Source: Clavelina lepadiformis (taxonomy: Eukaryota; Chordata; Ascidiacea; Aplousobranchia; Clavelinidae). From it: 64,000 bases of DNA. The stretch is from assembly GCF_947623445.1 (NCBI RefSeq), contig NC_135241.1, positions 16,618,501 through 16,682,500 of the forward strand, given 5' to 3'. Positions 13,330 through 24,400 of this stretch are shown in pieces (positions within the stretch are counted from its first letter, which is position 1; each line of letters begins with the position of its first letter). The position numbers and the translations under genes were made by a program. The notes under the pieces were generated by a model. That model had not been told where the DNA came from. It did not search any database and saw nothing but the letters and a program-made list of their open reading frames with translations.

Positions 13330-13395
13330 CAAGATTTGAACCCGAAACCTCCAGCATACAAGCCCGTTATCATTATCCACTTTGCCATCGCATTG
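13330..13395 (-). repeat. tRNA-derived SINE head
   Basis: On the minus strand an A-box-like TGGCAAAGTGG (complement of 13377-13387) is followed about 35 bp later by a B-box-like GGTTCAAATCT (complement of 13332-13342), the internal RNA polymerase III promoter layout of a tRNA. The sequence between does not give a clean cloverleaf with a credible anticodon arm, so a tRNA-derived SINE is more likely than a working tRNA gene. The tail would run towards lower coordinates; its end is not clear. Confidence 0.5.
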
Positions 13396-13807
13396 CTTTC
13401 TTCCCCTCGTCCAAAACGAAAGTGATGAACCCATCCTCGAAAGTCTACCTGTCACTGTATTGTGATTCAGCAACTTCAGTAAACGAAGACCGGTGAAATA
13501 GATTAGTCATTCGGATTTTATGTTGGCTGCCACTAATTCACCGGAATTCATTCAAAACTCGTTTTTACAACTTTTTGTTTACCTAATGTTAATCTTATAG
13601 TAAACTAAACCTAATCTAACACTTCCTTTCTAAATATAATTCCAATTAAACCCTGAATAACTAGCTTAAAATCACGCATACTAATTTATTCATTTACTCT
13701 TTATCTGTGGGCTACATGAGCTGCTTTCAGTTAAATAGTCACTCTTTTTTATTTTGTATTCATCATGTACACGGTTTAGATGTAAAAACAGTGGAATATG
13801 TTATGAC

Positions 13808-14605
13808 TAGGGCGATTATTTTTTGACTTGTCAAAAAAAGTCAAAAATTTGTCAAATTTACAGCGTGAGGTCAAAAATTGTCAAAATTGTTTACAAAGTC
13901 AAAAATTTTTACCAAGTCAAAATTGTTTACAAACTGCATTGTCGTGGTGTCATAGAGGTTGCACTGTAGGTGAACTTGTCATTTTACATTGTACACCTTG
14001 TAGCCTACTTTATGCTGTTGTAAATGGCCCATTGTCTACTTATTGTGAATCGGCTCTTGCTTCGGTTTTGCTTTAGATCAGCGGTTCTTAAACTTTTTTG
14101 AGCGCGACCCAAATCTGAGTTTCATGATCACCTCACGACCCAAACCTATGTCGCGACCCATTTTAATGTCCTATAGACCTATATTATATTATATTAACCT
14201 ATGTCGCGACCCACCTATGTCACTATGTCGCGACCCATTTTCTGACCCTCCGCGACCCATGTTTGGGTCGCGACCCATACTTTAAGAACCCCTGCTTTAG
14301 ATACTTCATGTATCTTTAGTTTAGACAAATGTATTGAACAGTTTTTGTTGTGTTTTAGTTTCAGTTTTTTTTGGCAGTGATTTGTAACTAGCTCATTTCC
14401 CTTTTCAGAATAGGCTAGGTCTGTGTTCACATTTTTGCCCTTCTTTACTACAAAAAACTTTTAACTTTTTGTACAATAATGCGTAATTTAACTACTAGAT
14501 TTCTTCATACGTCAAAATTTGTCAAAAAAAAGTTTTTTAATGTCAAAATTTTCAATTTTTTATGTCAAAAACTTTCGTTTTTTAGGTCAAAAAATAATCG
14601 CCCTA
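13808..14605. mobile_element. Non-autonomous hAT-type element, interrupted by another
   Basis: The inverted ends TAGGGCGATTATTTTTTGAC and its exact complement lie at 13808 and 14605, with flanking duplications GTTATGAC (13800-13807) and GTTATCAC (14606-14613), 7 of 8 identical. The subterminal parts are runs of GTCAAAA repeats in opposite orientation. A second element sits inside at 14079-14294. No coding capacity is recognised. Confidence 0.82.
14079..14294. mobile_element. 216-bp hAT-type MITE nested in the previous element
   Basis: The ends CAGCGGTTCTTAAA and the complement CAGGGGTTCTTAAA are flanked by an exact 8-bp duplication CTTTAGAT (14071-14078 and 14295-14302). The inside repeats CGCGACCCA several times. 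It inserted after the host element was already in place. Confidence 0.85.
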
Positions 14606-14613
14606 GTTATCAC

Positions 14614-15988
14614 ATGCGCTAAAGGACAGGAAAAGGTAAAAAAGACTTAAAACGTTAATGAAAATAGTGATCGCATTGACTTGCTTAACAGCGAACGCAA
14701 CTAACCCAACGACTAAACCAAGGATTACATAACTTAGCTTAAACCACAGAAATTAAAGTTCTAATAAAAATAGACCCTTTCAAAGTTACGGCAGCCGTTT
14801 ACTTTGATGGCAAGACTTTTACAATTGCGTAGACTACACTTAACCTTCAAAAGTAGGCTGCCACTACTTTACCGGAAACTATCGTGTGTTTGAACTTAAA
14901 AGTTAATTTTACAGTTTCTGGCAGAACAGTATACAACCGGCACTGTGACCTACATACGATGAAATAGTCACTTTGTTAAAAACATCAACCCACATCGATC
15001 CTTATATTACGGGATTATATTGTAAAGACTTAACTAAGGTGAAAGCATGCGGCGTAAAATGCGTATGAGTTTGTGTGGCTTTGGCTGCACGTATAAATAT
15101 AGTGTTTAAGTTCACATAACACTGGTCTGTTGTTTTTAACTTTGCTGTTACTGCAAAGACAAAATGTAATGTCATACACACCTTAGGCTATTCCATGCAA
15201 ATTGTTACGCATTTTACACCGCATACTAAGTTGACCGCGTGCCGTGATGTCATATCAAACAAATCAAATGCTTATGTGTCAAAACACGGTACAGTAAAAG
15301 ACAAGAAGTATTTTCTTTATTCCGTGAAGATATTCATGTTCTACTTACGTAAGTGAAATCTCAAAAATCCGATGCGATGAAACGCTTGTAATATAAAAAA
15401 GAATTAAAGTGAGTCAAAATTTCCCATTGTTAAGTACTCTATATAATATACAGCGGCGCAACCAGAAATAATCAAAGGGGTGGGTAACCAACTAAGAGAT
15501 ATAGTAGTACCATTTTATGTCGTGTTTAAGTAAAAAACTATTGCTATGACTTACACACGAGTGTGAATGTAATTAAAATTGCAAAGCACTCTATTGCTCC
15601 GGTTTGCTAATGCGTGCCTTTGTCTCGTATGCGTTTTTTCGTATCAAAAATTCATTTTTAATCATGCGGTCTTCACGCTATGATGGTTTATAGATATTGC
15701 GGTGTTTTAGTGTAAATAAAATTTTTCACAAAATTTGATCAGCATTAGTGAAACAGTTGTGGTGCTCAAAGCATTGGCACCATCTTAGGAAAATATTCGG
15801 GCATGACGTCACGTTATGTCATCATGTTCCAGTGTGATGTCACTAAAGTAACTTACCACATGCTCAAAGCAGAGCATGTCAAGTTTTGCAGTTTAGTAAT
15901 TACCCAAATTTGTCCTAATGTTACAGTCAATGATGGAAAAAGGTAGCCGTAAGAGTGTTACAGTTTGCTTAGATTTGATAAATGAATG
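14614..15988. other. Gene-free stretch
   Basis: No gene supported. At 15451 the motif CAGCGGCGCAACCAGAAAT looks like one end of a hAT-type element, but no matching second end was found. Several GACGTCA/GATGTCA motifs occur at 15790-15850 without clear order. Confidence 0.4.
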
Positions 15989-15996
15989 GTGTAAAC

Positions 15997-16472
15997 CAGG
16001 GGTGTGTAACCCGCGGCCCGCGGGCCAAATGCGGCCCGTAAAGGAAAAATATGCGGCCCGCGGAGAAGTGACAATTTTGAACGGTGTGCGGCCCTCGAAA
16101 CGAGTTTTAATTTAGTTTAGTCTGCTATGTGCAATCAATTCCAATCCCCTTGCAGTGCTGAATCAAACCTTGGCTGAATGTCTGTGACGCAACAATACCC
16201 TAACCGTTAGGGTATTGTTGCGTCACACACAGACGATTAGGGCCTAACGGCTAAACAATAAATTTAAATTGCAGTTTTCTTTAGAAATTCCTGCGTCTTA
16301 ACTTATATTTCTGCAAGGAGATAACCCCTAATAAAGTCACAAGACCAATAACGAAAGAAATTGTTATTGATTTTGTGCTTTTAACTACGTGTATGTTAAT
16401 TAAAGGTGTGGCCCGCGGTTTCAACCAGTTGTTGGGATCTGGCCCTCTTGTACAAAAGGTTGCACACCCCTG
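15997..16472. mobile_element. hAT-type MITE with GC-rich ends and internal hairpin
   Basis: The ends CAGGGGTGTGTAACC and the complement CAGGGGTGTGCAACC are flanked by an exact 8-bp duplication GTGTAAAC (15989-15996 and 16473-16480). The left end carries repeated GCGGCCCG. Inside, two 19-bp arms at 16184-16202 and 16208-16226 form a perfect hairpin with a 5-nt loop. It lies about 200 bp upstream of RRP12. Confidence 0.85.
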
Positions 16473-16670
16473 GTGTAAACGCTTCAAACAAAACTTAGAG
16501 AATTTTGAGTATATGTGAGTTGTACTCGTTTTTGTTCAGAAAATTAGTACAACAATATTTTTTGAATATGAGTATGACCATCCAGCCAAAAAGCATACCC
16601 CAGGGAATGCTTGATCATCCTACTCAAAAAAGAGAAATTAACTTTTTCTTTTAAATTGTAGTTTTTTCAA

Positions 16671-16676
16671 CTTTAG
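16671..16676 (+). promoter_or_regulatory. Candidate trans-splice acceptor before RRP12
   Basis: A pyrimidine-rich run (GTTTTTTCAACTTTAG) ends 16 bp before the RRP12 ATG in a gene without introns. This fits addition of a spliced leader but could be an ordinary 3' splice site of a distant 5' exon. Confidence 0.4.
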
Positions 16677-16692
16677 CTATAGAAGCTTAAAA

Positions 16693-19600
16693 ATGGGTAA
16701 ACCAGGAAAATTAAGAAGTGGTCTGCACACTAAAACAAAAAAGTGGGCCAAAGGCGGGTCAAGTGCCTCCAATCCTGAGCTACATACTCATCGTGATAAA
16801 GCACAAACGAGGTTTTTCCACATGCAACCCACATTGAAATCCAACAAAGGTTTAACAACCGAAGCTTTGAAAATTCACAATGAAATGGCAAATGATAAAA
16901 CTGTATCCACAATAATGGATGGTACAGATAATGAAAGTGTTGGAACATTTGGCACCTTTTTAAGTGGGTTATCAGACTGTACGAATGCCACATTTGGCAA
17001 AATACAGCGGTACTGGCTGAATAACTCTGCAAAGCACAAAGAAGTTTGTGCTGTGTTAGCGGCAATCACAGAGGTAATCAGAGGAGAAGGTGGGACAGAA
17101 TCTGATACTGCATATTTTGCTGCTTTAGTGACTGCTCTCTCATCAGTTGAGCAAGTTGAATCTGCTGCGGCTGTTGCATATTTGTTATCCATGACCTGCA
17201 AAAATGTCCCTGTGCCTGTATTGCGTGCCAAATTTTCTGAAGTTTCAAAGTTGTTATGTGATATTCTGAAAGAAAATTCTGGAAGTGCTGCATCTGTTCC
17301 AACTGCCTTGGTACGGTCAGTAATGTCATGTCTTGGCACAATACTACGCCAGCAAAATATTTCCATTTGGCAAGATTCATCTGCAACTAACATATTTCAC
17401 ACAATGCTTTCATTTGTCATTCATTCTAAACCCAAAATTCGGAAGGCAGCACAAAATGCTGTTTGTAGTGTAATATGTGCAAGTGGATTTGTGATAAATT
17501 CAGAGGACAATTTGGTCGTGCACCCTGCTTCAGCAACAACAGCAAAATTTTGTATTGCCCAGTTAGAAAAGTTTGGTGGAATATCTGCTGATGCTGCAGT
17601 TTGTCATATATTATCACTTTTGGGGCGAATTCTTCATTGTTTTCCACAAGTGGCTTTAAAACGATCATGTGAAACTGTTTTACGTTTAATGACTCTGAGT
17701 GACCCAGTTGTAAAATCAGTTTGTTTGCAAACGTTGTACAGTATGTTTGTCAGCAAACCTGATCTTACTGTCTTGCCACCAGGACTAAATGCACAAATTA
17801 TTGGCGCATTGTATGATTATCACCCAAGTTCTTCTGATGCGCAAGCATGTTCAGCGTGGCTTTCTGTCATGGAAAAAGCACTGCAGAATCTTTCGGTTAG
17901 TTATTTGGGTTCAGCTGGTGAAAAAGAAGCAAAGACCTTGGCAGTAGCTCATATACCAAAGCTAATGAACACCTGTTTCAAACTCATGCTTTCACAAAGC
18001 ATGAAAGTTGCAAATGTAGCATCAAATACAGTCAAAGTTTTGTTGAGAGATTGTGCATCAACGTTTTGGGCTGTTGATCAAGAAAGCTGCACGGAAGAAA
18101 AGAAGTTTGTTTCTATTATTTTTCAGATATTCGATGATGGTTTAAAGTATAAATTTCATTCAATTTGGAACTTGGTATTTGAGATTGTGGAAATTGCTTT
18201 TAAGTGTATTGTAAAACCAGCTCACGCAAACATTGTAAAACCAATATTGATTAACATAGTGGATCTAAGAAATGCTCCACAATTTCAGTACAAAACTGAA
18301 TTGGACAATGCTGTTGGTGCTGCTATTGGAAAATTGGGTCCTAAATCAGTTTTAGAAGCAGCTCCTCTGCAGATAGATGGAACCGAAAATGATTACAGTT
18401 TCTGTCGTAGCTGGTTGTTGCCAGTTATGAAGAATTCTATATCTCACGCTAATCTCAGCTTTTTCTCAGAATATTTTCTTCCATTGGCTGTTAAATTGCG
18501 TCTTAAAGCACAAGAACTGAAAGCAAGTGGACACCAAGTTGAAACAAAAACTTACGAGACTTTACAGTTTCAGTGTTGGGATCTATGTCCAGTTTTCTGC
18601 AAAGATGCAAGAGATATTTCTGTTGCATTTCCAGCTGTTGCTCGAATTCTTGGTCGCGCCTTAAATGAGCACATGGATTTGCGCCTTATAGTCATGCAAG
18701 CTTTACGAAATATTGTTATTTCATGCAGGGAATCTGAGAAGGATTGTCAAGTGGTGGCCCGATTTGCCAAAAATTATATCCCCATCCTATTTAATTTGTA
18801 CGCAAACGTTGAATTGAGTAACAATGCAGATGATGTAAAACAAACGATTGTTGATGCCAACAAGAACAAGTCCCTTGAAAGGCTAGCAGCCCTTGAAACT
18901 ATAAAAATTTATTTAAGGGTTACAGATTGTGAGCTAATAAGCACGTACTTTCTGAAAGCCAAGCAGAGAGTTTTTGAAGGAGACAATGAAAATGATGCAA
19001 CTCGCCTAGCATTACTTGATTTGATGATTTCGATGGTGACATATGTTAAAAAAGATCAAATCAATGACTTGTACAAAGCAATGATTCCTATGCTCAATAG
19101 TCCTAACCACAGCATGCAGAAGAAAGCTTACAGACTTCTCGAAGAGATCTGTGGATTTCAAGAGGGTGCTTGCAAAGAGTTTGTAGCGTCACATCTATCT
19201 GAACTAAAACTGCTGCTTCTAAGTGGTCTCACATCAGCTTCAGCATCCAGCAAAGGCCCAAGAATCAAATGTATATTACAGGTGTTCAAACAACTTCACT
19301 CTAATCCTGACACTGTTCAAGAAAGTTTGGAGTTTTTAACGGTTTCTGTGCCCGAGGTGATTCTGTGCACCAAGAGTTCAAAAAAGAGTCGGCTGGCTGC
19401 TTTTGGGTTTTTGGTAGATGTTGGCCAGGAATTCATAAATGCTTTCAACGAACAAAATCCGAATGAATCAATGCAAGCAGTTCTAAAGGATTATTTTGAA
19501 ATAGTTTCCACAGGACTTGCTGGATTCCCTATGATGATTCAGGCAACTATAGTGGCATTGTCAAGGCTAATTTATGAATTTAAAGATCAGCTTTCTTCGG

Positions 19601-20685
19601 ATTTAATGGATTCAACCATTTCTAATATCTGTTTATTACTTGGTTGCAACACGCGTGAAGTGTGCAAAGCTGCTTTAGGATTTGTTATGGTTTTATTTAC
19701 TATACTGCCACGAGCTACCTTAGCACAGTATACAAAACAGATACTGGATGCCTTGCTTAATTGGAAACCAGAAACTCGCCGACATTTTCGTTTCCGGGTG
19801 AAGAAAATCTTGCAAAGATTAGTTCGTAAGTTTGGATTTGACACTATTTATTCCATGACTCCAGAAGAACATAGAAAACAGCTTCAAAATATCCGTAAGG
19901 TTGATGAAAGAAAGAAACGTGCTTCTGAGAAACAAAAAGAACTGCCCAATGATGTTTATGATGATGATGATACCTTTAGCAAAAAGAAGAAGAAAGAGTC
20001 CATTGAAGAAATTTTAGCTGATTCATCAGATAGTGACGAAGACGCTGATAAACACATTGCCAAAACAAACAAGAAACCTAAAGTTAAGAGTGCTTGGCTG
20101 CAGGATGAACAAGAAGAGCCGATGAATCTTTTGGACCCTTCTGTGTCGCAAAAAGTTATGAGCACAAATCCAAAATGTTTAACAGAGAAAAAGGATGCCC
20201 CATTTAAAACTGCCCCAGATGGTCGATTTATAATTGGAGGTGATGAATCTGACATCGAAGATGATGATGATGATGCAGAAACTAAGAAGATTTTAATTGA
20301 ACTTGGTGTTGGAAAGCAAAAGTCCTTCGGTCAGAAGGTTGTGAGTGTTAAAGGTAAAAAACGAAGAAACTCAGCCAGCGAAGAAGATAAAGATGAAGAA
20401 CTTGGAGGTAAACGGCCATCCTATCAACCTGGAGGCAAAGGTATCCATAGAAACCTTAACAGTGAAGAAGCAGGAGAAAAATTTAAATCGAAAGCTGGTG
20501 GTGATGCTAAAAGAAAGGGAACTCATGAACCATATGCGTTTTTACCTTTTAATACTGGAGTCCTGAATAAAAGAAAGAGAAAAAAATTGTCTGGACAGTT
20601 TGATGGACTTATTAAAGCTGCTAGGAAAGGGGCAGCAGCAGGTAAAAAGAAAAAGTTTATTAATGATCGCCAGAGGCGAAAGTAA
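16693..20685 (+). CDS. RRP12: RRP12, ribosomal RNA processing protein 12 (intronless)
   Basis: One uninterrupted frame of 1330 aa, close to the usual length of about 1300. The N-terminus (KLRSGLHTKTKKWAKG, SNPELHTHRDKAQTRFF) and the block GTFLSGLSDCTNATFGKIQR are diagnostic of RRP12. The body is a long alpha-helical HEAT-like array. The last 300 residues alternate acidic runs (DDDD, DSSDSDEDAD) and lysine-rich nuclear-localisation-like runs (KKKKKES, RKRKKLSGQFDGLI). RRP12 acts in nucleolar maturation and nuclear export of both ribosomal subunits. The ATG at 16693 is preceded by a good 3' splice site. The absence of introns contrasts with GART next door. Confidence 0.96.
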   Translation: MGKPGKLRSGLHTKTKKWAKGGSSASNPELHTHRDKAQTRFFHMQPTLKSNKGLTTEALKIHNEMANDKTVSTIMDGTDNESVGTFGTFLSGLSDCTNATFGKIQRYWLNNSAKHKEVCAVLAAITEVIRGEGGTESDTAYFAALVTALSSVEQVESAAAVAYLLSMTCKNVPVPVLRAKFSEVSKLLCDILKENSGSAASVPTALVRSVMSCLGTILRQQNISIWQDSSATNIFHTMLSFVIHSKPKIRKAAQNAVCSVICASGFVINSEDNLVVHPASATTAKFCIAQLEKFGGISADAAVCHILSLLGRILHCFPQVALKRSCETVLRLMTLSDPVVKSVCLQTLYSMFVSKPDLTVLPPGLNAQIIGALYDYHPSSSDAQACSAWLSVMEKALQNLSVSYLGSAGEKEAKTLAVAHIPKLMNTCFKLMLSQSMKVANVASNTVKVLLRDCASTFWAVDQESCTEEKKFVSIIFQIFDDGLKYKFHSIWNLVFEIVEIAFKCIVKPAHANIVKPILINIVDLRNAPQFQYKTELDNAVGAAIGKLGPKSVLEAAPLQIDGTENDYSFCRSWLLPVMKNSISHANLSFFSEYFLPLAVKLRLKAQELKASGHQVETKTYETLQFQCWDLCPVFCKDARDISVAFPAVARILGRALNEHMDLRLIVMQALRNIVISCRESEKDCQVVARFAKNYIPILFNLYANVELSNNADDVKQTIVDANKNKSLERLAALETIKIYLRVTDCELISTYFLKAKQRVFEGDNENDATRLALLDLMISMVTYVKKDQINDLYKAMIPMLNSPNHSMQKKAYRLLEEICGFQEGACKEFVASHLSELKLLLLSGLTSASASSKGPRIKCILQVFKQLHSNPDTVQESLEFLTVSVPEVILCTKSSKKSRLAAFGFLVDVGQEFINAFNEQNPNESMQAVLKDYFEIVSTGLAGFPMMIQATIVALSRLIYEFKDQLSSDLMDSTISNICLLLGCNTREVCKAALGFVMVLFTILPRATLAQYTKQILDALLNWKPETRRHFRFRVKKILQRLVRKFGFDTIYSMTPEEHRKQLQNIRKVDERKKRASEKQKELPNDVYDDDDTFSKKKKKESIEEILADSSDSDEDADKHIAKTNKKPKVKSAWLQDEQEEPMNLLDPSVSQKVMSTNPKCLTEKKDAPFKTAPDGRFIIGGDESDIEDDDDDAETKKILIELGVGKQKSFGQKVVSVKGKKRRNSASEEDKDEELGGKRPSYQPGGKGIHRNLNSEEAGEKFKSKAGGDAKRKGTHEPYAFLPFNTGVLNKRKRKKLSGQFDGLIKAARKGAAAGKKKKFINDRQRRK

Positions 20686-21436
20686 CTATCCGAAATTATG
20701 GTATACCTCTGGACTATTGTAACTGCGTTTTCTTGAAACTTTTCATTTCAGTTACTGTCAAATATTGCTGGTAATGATTGCAAAATCCCTTTGCGTCGAA
20801 GAGGCTATTGTACTAAAGCAAACTAAACATAATATAACTTTTACTTCCTTGGTTTAGGTAATACTAAATCTGCAGCATGTAACATTTTATTTATCTGTGA
20901 TTGTTGTAGCATGTGATAATGTTTCATTAAAATGTATGGATAGCTTTATGAGAGACTTGCCTTCATATAGGTTTTGGGTTGCTCAGTCATACATTGTACT
21001 CTTTTTTTCATCATTGGTGAGATTAGTTCGAATAATGCTTATATCCTAAATGGTTTTTAAAAACTCTTTCTATAGTGGTTTTTTTGCTTGGTTATAAGTG
21101 TTTACTGTATAGTTTGTATATGATGCACTCATTTACATCAATTTAATAATTTCTGTGTTGAAAACTGTATTTTATCATGATGAGTCACAATAATTCATTA
21201 GTAATATTTCAACCGGTGCGATTTGAATATGAAACAAGCATAGTTTGTTGCATAGTGATTTTTTTCTTGTTTTCTGCCAAAAGGTTTGTAAGACACTACT
21301 GAATAATTATTTTCAGTGAAGACAAATCAGATCTATTTTCATCTGCTGTTAAAACGTGTAACACTGGTAATTTTTTCATTGAATCACACCAAGCTATCTC
21401 AGTTGATCGAAAGTCCATGCTGATTGTCTCAACCAA
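20686..21436. other. RRP12 3' flank and GART 5' flank
   Basis: AT-rich; presumably the RRP12 3' untranslated region and the GART leader. CTATCTCAG at about 21393-21401 is a possible 3' splice site 36 bp before the GART start. No other feature seen. Confidence 0.4.
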
Positions 21437-24400
21437 ATGGGAAGAAAATTGGCAAAAGTTTTCCTTATAGGGTCAGGTGCCAGAGAACATTGTTTGGCTT
21501 GGAAACTGTCTCAGTCTGATGATGTTGGTCACATCTTTGTGGTTCCAGGGAATGCTGGAATATCAACATCAAGTAAGATGGGTTGAAAACATTTACCACT
21601 GTTGTTATGTACCCCTTAACACCTCCCGTTTGCACTGGTGCAACATGTTACAAAATATAGACTGTAATGAATTGAATAAGCTTTATACATTGATTTTTAA
21701 TTCATTTAAATTGTGTTTGGTTCTTAGCTTGTTATCTCTTCTAAAATCCTTACAAGTTCTTGCAACAAATATAAAAAATTTACATGTTATATATATTTCT
21801 TAATCTGTGATTTGTTGCATATATTAAAATATTACACAATAAGTGTCTAAGGTGCATATAAGGCTGCACAGTAATATTTTGGTCAGCTTTTTTTAAATGC
21901 AACTTAGCATTTTAGTAATAATTTTATAGTAGTCGGTCCTAGAAGCTTTCTTTATCATTAGAATGTGGTATGTCTCAGATTATTATCGGCAAGATATCCA
22001 AAAAGTTATAAAAAATTCTGATGCCTCGTAAGTTCAATGTTGCTAGGAAATTTACCAGCACATTTTGACTTATAATACTGTACCTAACTTGGTTCATTAA
22101 ACATTTACAAAGGTCATTCAATGGTGTGATCATAATTGGGTTTTAAAGTATTACTATAGCAGTGTTTGTTAGTTTTCCTGAAGGTTGTTACATGTTGATT
22201 TAGGTTGTGGTAAAATCACAATTCCAGATGTCCTTCCAAGCTTAACTGACTACAATTTATTGGGAGATTGGTGTAAAAAGAACTGTATTGATTTGGTAGT
22301 TATTGGACCTGAGGCATATTTGGCAGATGGAATTGTAGATGCATTGCAGGGACAAGGTAAGATTATCTGCGCAAAGCATGTTGGATCCCGTTACTTATTC
22401 CCAATATAAGAAATTAGCTTTTAGGTGTTCAATGTTTTGGACCTTCTTTGGCTGCTGCACAAATTGAATCAAGTAAGAAATTCGCCAAAGAATTTATGAT
22501 GAAATATGAGATTCCAACTTCTAAATATAAGGTATTGCAAGAATTTAATGGGAACTGTAGTTTTTTTTACAGTGGAGAACACTTTTTTACTTTCAATTTG
22601 TTTTAGGCATTTACCAGTTACGATGATGCTTGCCAGCATATAGCCAGTTCTTCATACCCAGCTTTAGTCATTAAAGCGAGTGGTCTTGCCGCTGGGAAGG
22701 GTGTTACTGTTGCAAAAACTATCAAAGAAGCATGTACTGCTGTGAAGGAAATGTTGTGTGTAAGTCCTGTAGACTGTGGAAACTCATTATTAAAATGAAA
22801 AGTTATTTTGCAGAACTTGTATAAATGTAAGGTAAAAATCCAGGAATACCTAAAAGTTCGCACAGAGAATTCCATCAAAGCTAATAACTGCAAAAATATT
22901 ACTGCAGGAGAAGAAATTTGGTGAAGCTGGGAGTGAAATTATAGTAGAGGAATGTTTGGAAGGTGAAGAAATATCTCTTTTGTGCTTTACTGATGGTTAC
23001 ACTGTTGATGTAATGCCACCTGTTCAAGATCACAAACGACTTTTAGATGGAGATATTGGTCCAAATACTGGTGGAATGGGAGCATATTGCCCTTGCCCAC
23101 AGGTTTGTTGTCATGTTAATGCTTGCCATGTTAAACTGTAACTTAAGTAGGTAATGCTGCTAGATATTCTAGTTTTAGTCAATATTATATCTTACTTCAC
23201 TATGAGTTGTTTTCTACTGGCAATGGTTTAGCCTCAAGAATACTAATGTCGAAGTATAAAGACTTAAAATCTTTGAAACCAAAAAAATCATCTACCTGAC
23301 TGTATTTGTAACAGGTTTCTCAGGAAACATTGCGCTATATAAAAGAACACATTTTAACAAAAGTTGTAAATGGTTTACGTGATGAAGGGAAGTTGTATCA
23401 AGGAGTATTATATGCTGGACTCATGCTGACGAAAGCAGGGCCAAAGGTTCTTGAATTTAATTGCAGATTTGGTGATCCAGAGTGCCAGGTATTGATTTTG
23501 CATCACATAAGTTTATTGTAAATTATTTTAGGCATTAATCAGCCATAAAAATATCTTATTGTCATGTAGGCTGTACTGCCAATATTGGAAAGTAACCTAT
23601 ATGCTATTATGCATGCCTGTGTTACGCAAACCTTGAGAGATATTGCGGTTAAGTGGAAGTCAAATGTGACTGCCGTTGCTGTGGTGATGGCAAGTTCTGG
23701 CTATCCTGGGTTATATGAGAAAGGGAAATCAATGACAGGTAAGACATTATGGAATGGAATAACATATTACGTATAACATTATGGAATAACGTATAACATT
23801 ATGGAATGTTATAAGTATTTTTCATTACAATATGTTGCAAGCTTGTAAGTGGCAAATTTGTTCATCAATGTGTTTAGGTGTCATGAAGGTTGGCAACATG
23901 GAAGGAATAAGTGTGTTTCAGGCAGGAACTTGTTTATCAACAAGTGATCAATTGGTTACTTCTGGTGGTCGTGTGTTAACCGTTGTGGGTGTGGAAAGTG
24001 ACCTTGAAAATAGTTTGGCACTTGCTCTGAAAGGAGTTGGCTTGATTGATTTTCAAGGATGCCATTACAGAAAAGACATTGCTCATCGTGGTATAAATTT
24101 CTTAAGAAGGTCTGTTTGGCAACATTGAAATGGTAGTTTTAGGCAATGCAGTAGTACTAATTTGTGCTATAACACACTCCTACCACTGTTTCTTTTTTAA
24201 TTTTGCACTAATTATTATTTTCTAGGCCAAATTTGACGTATGCAGGAAGTGGTGTCAGCATCGATAGTGGGAATGACCTCATCAAAGCTATTGCTCCGAT
24301 TGCGAAAAGAACAGTTAGATCTGGTTGTAATCCTGATCTTGGTGGCTTTGGTGGCATTTTTGATCTTTCATCAGCTGGTTACTCCCAGCCTATTTTGGTG

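Noticed and set aside
13330-13395. A tRNA gene on the minus strand
   Set aside because: A- and B-box-like motifs are present but no convincing acceptor stem or anticodon loop forms; a SINE head fits better.
15451-15470. CAGCGGCGCAACCAGAAAT, one end of a possible hAT-type element
   Set aside because: No second end or target duplication was found, so no element can be bounded.
16693-20685. RRP12 as a processed retrocopy because it has no introns
   Set aside because: The frame is full-length and intact, has a good splice acceptor before the ATG and no poly-A tail or flanking duplication; several neighbours are also intronless.
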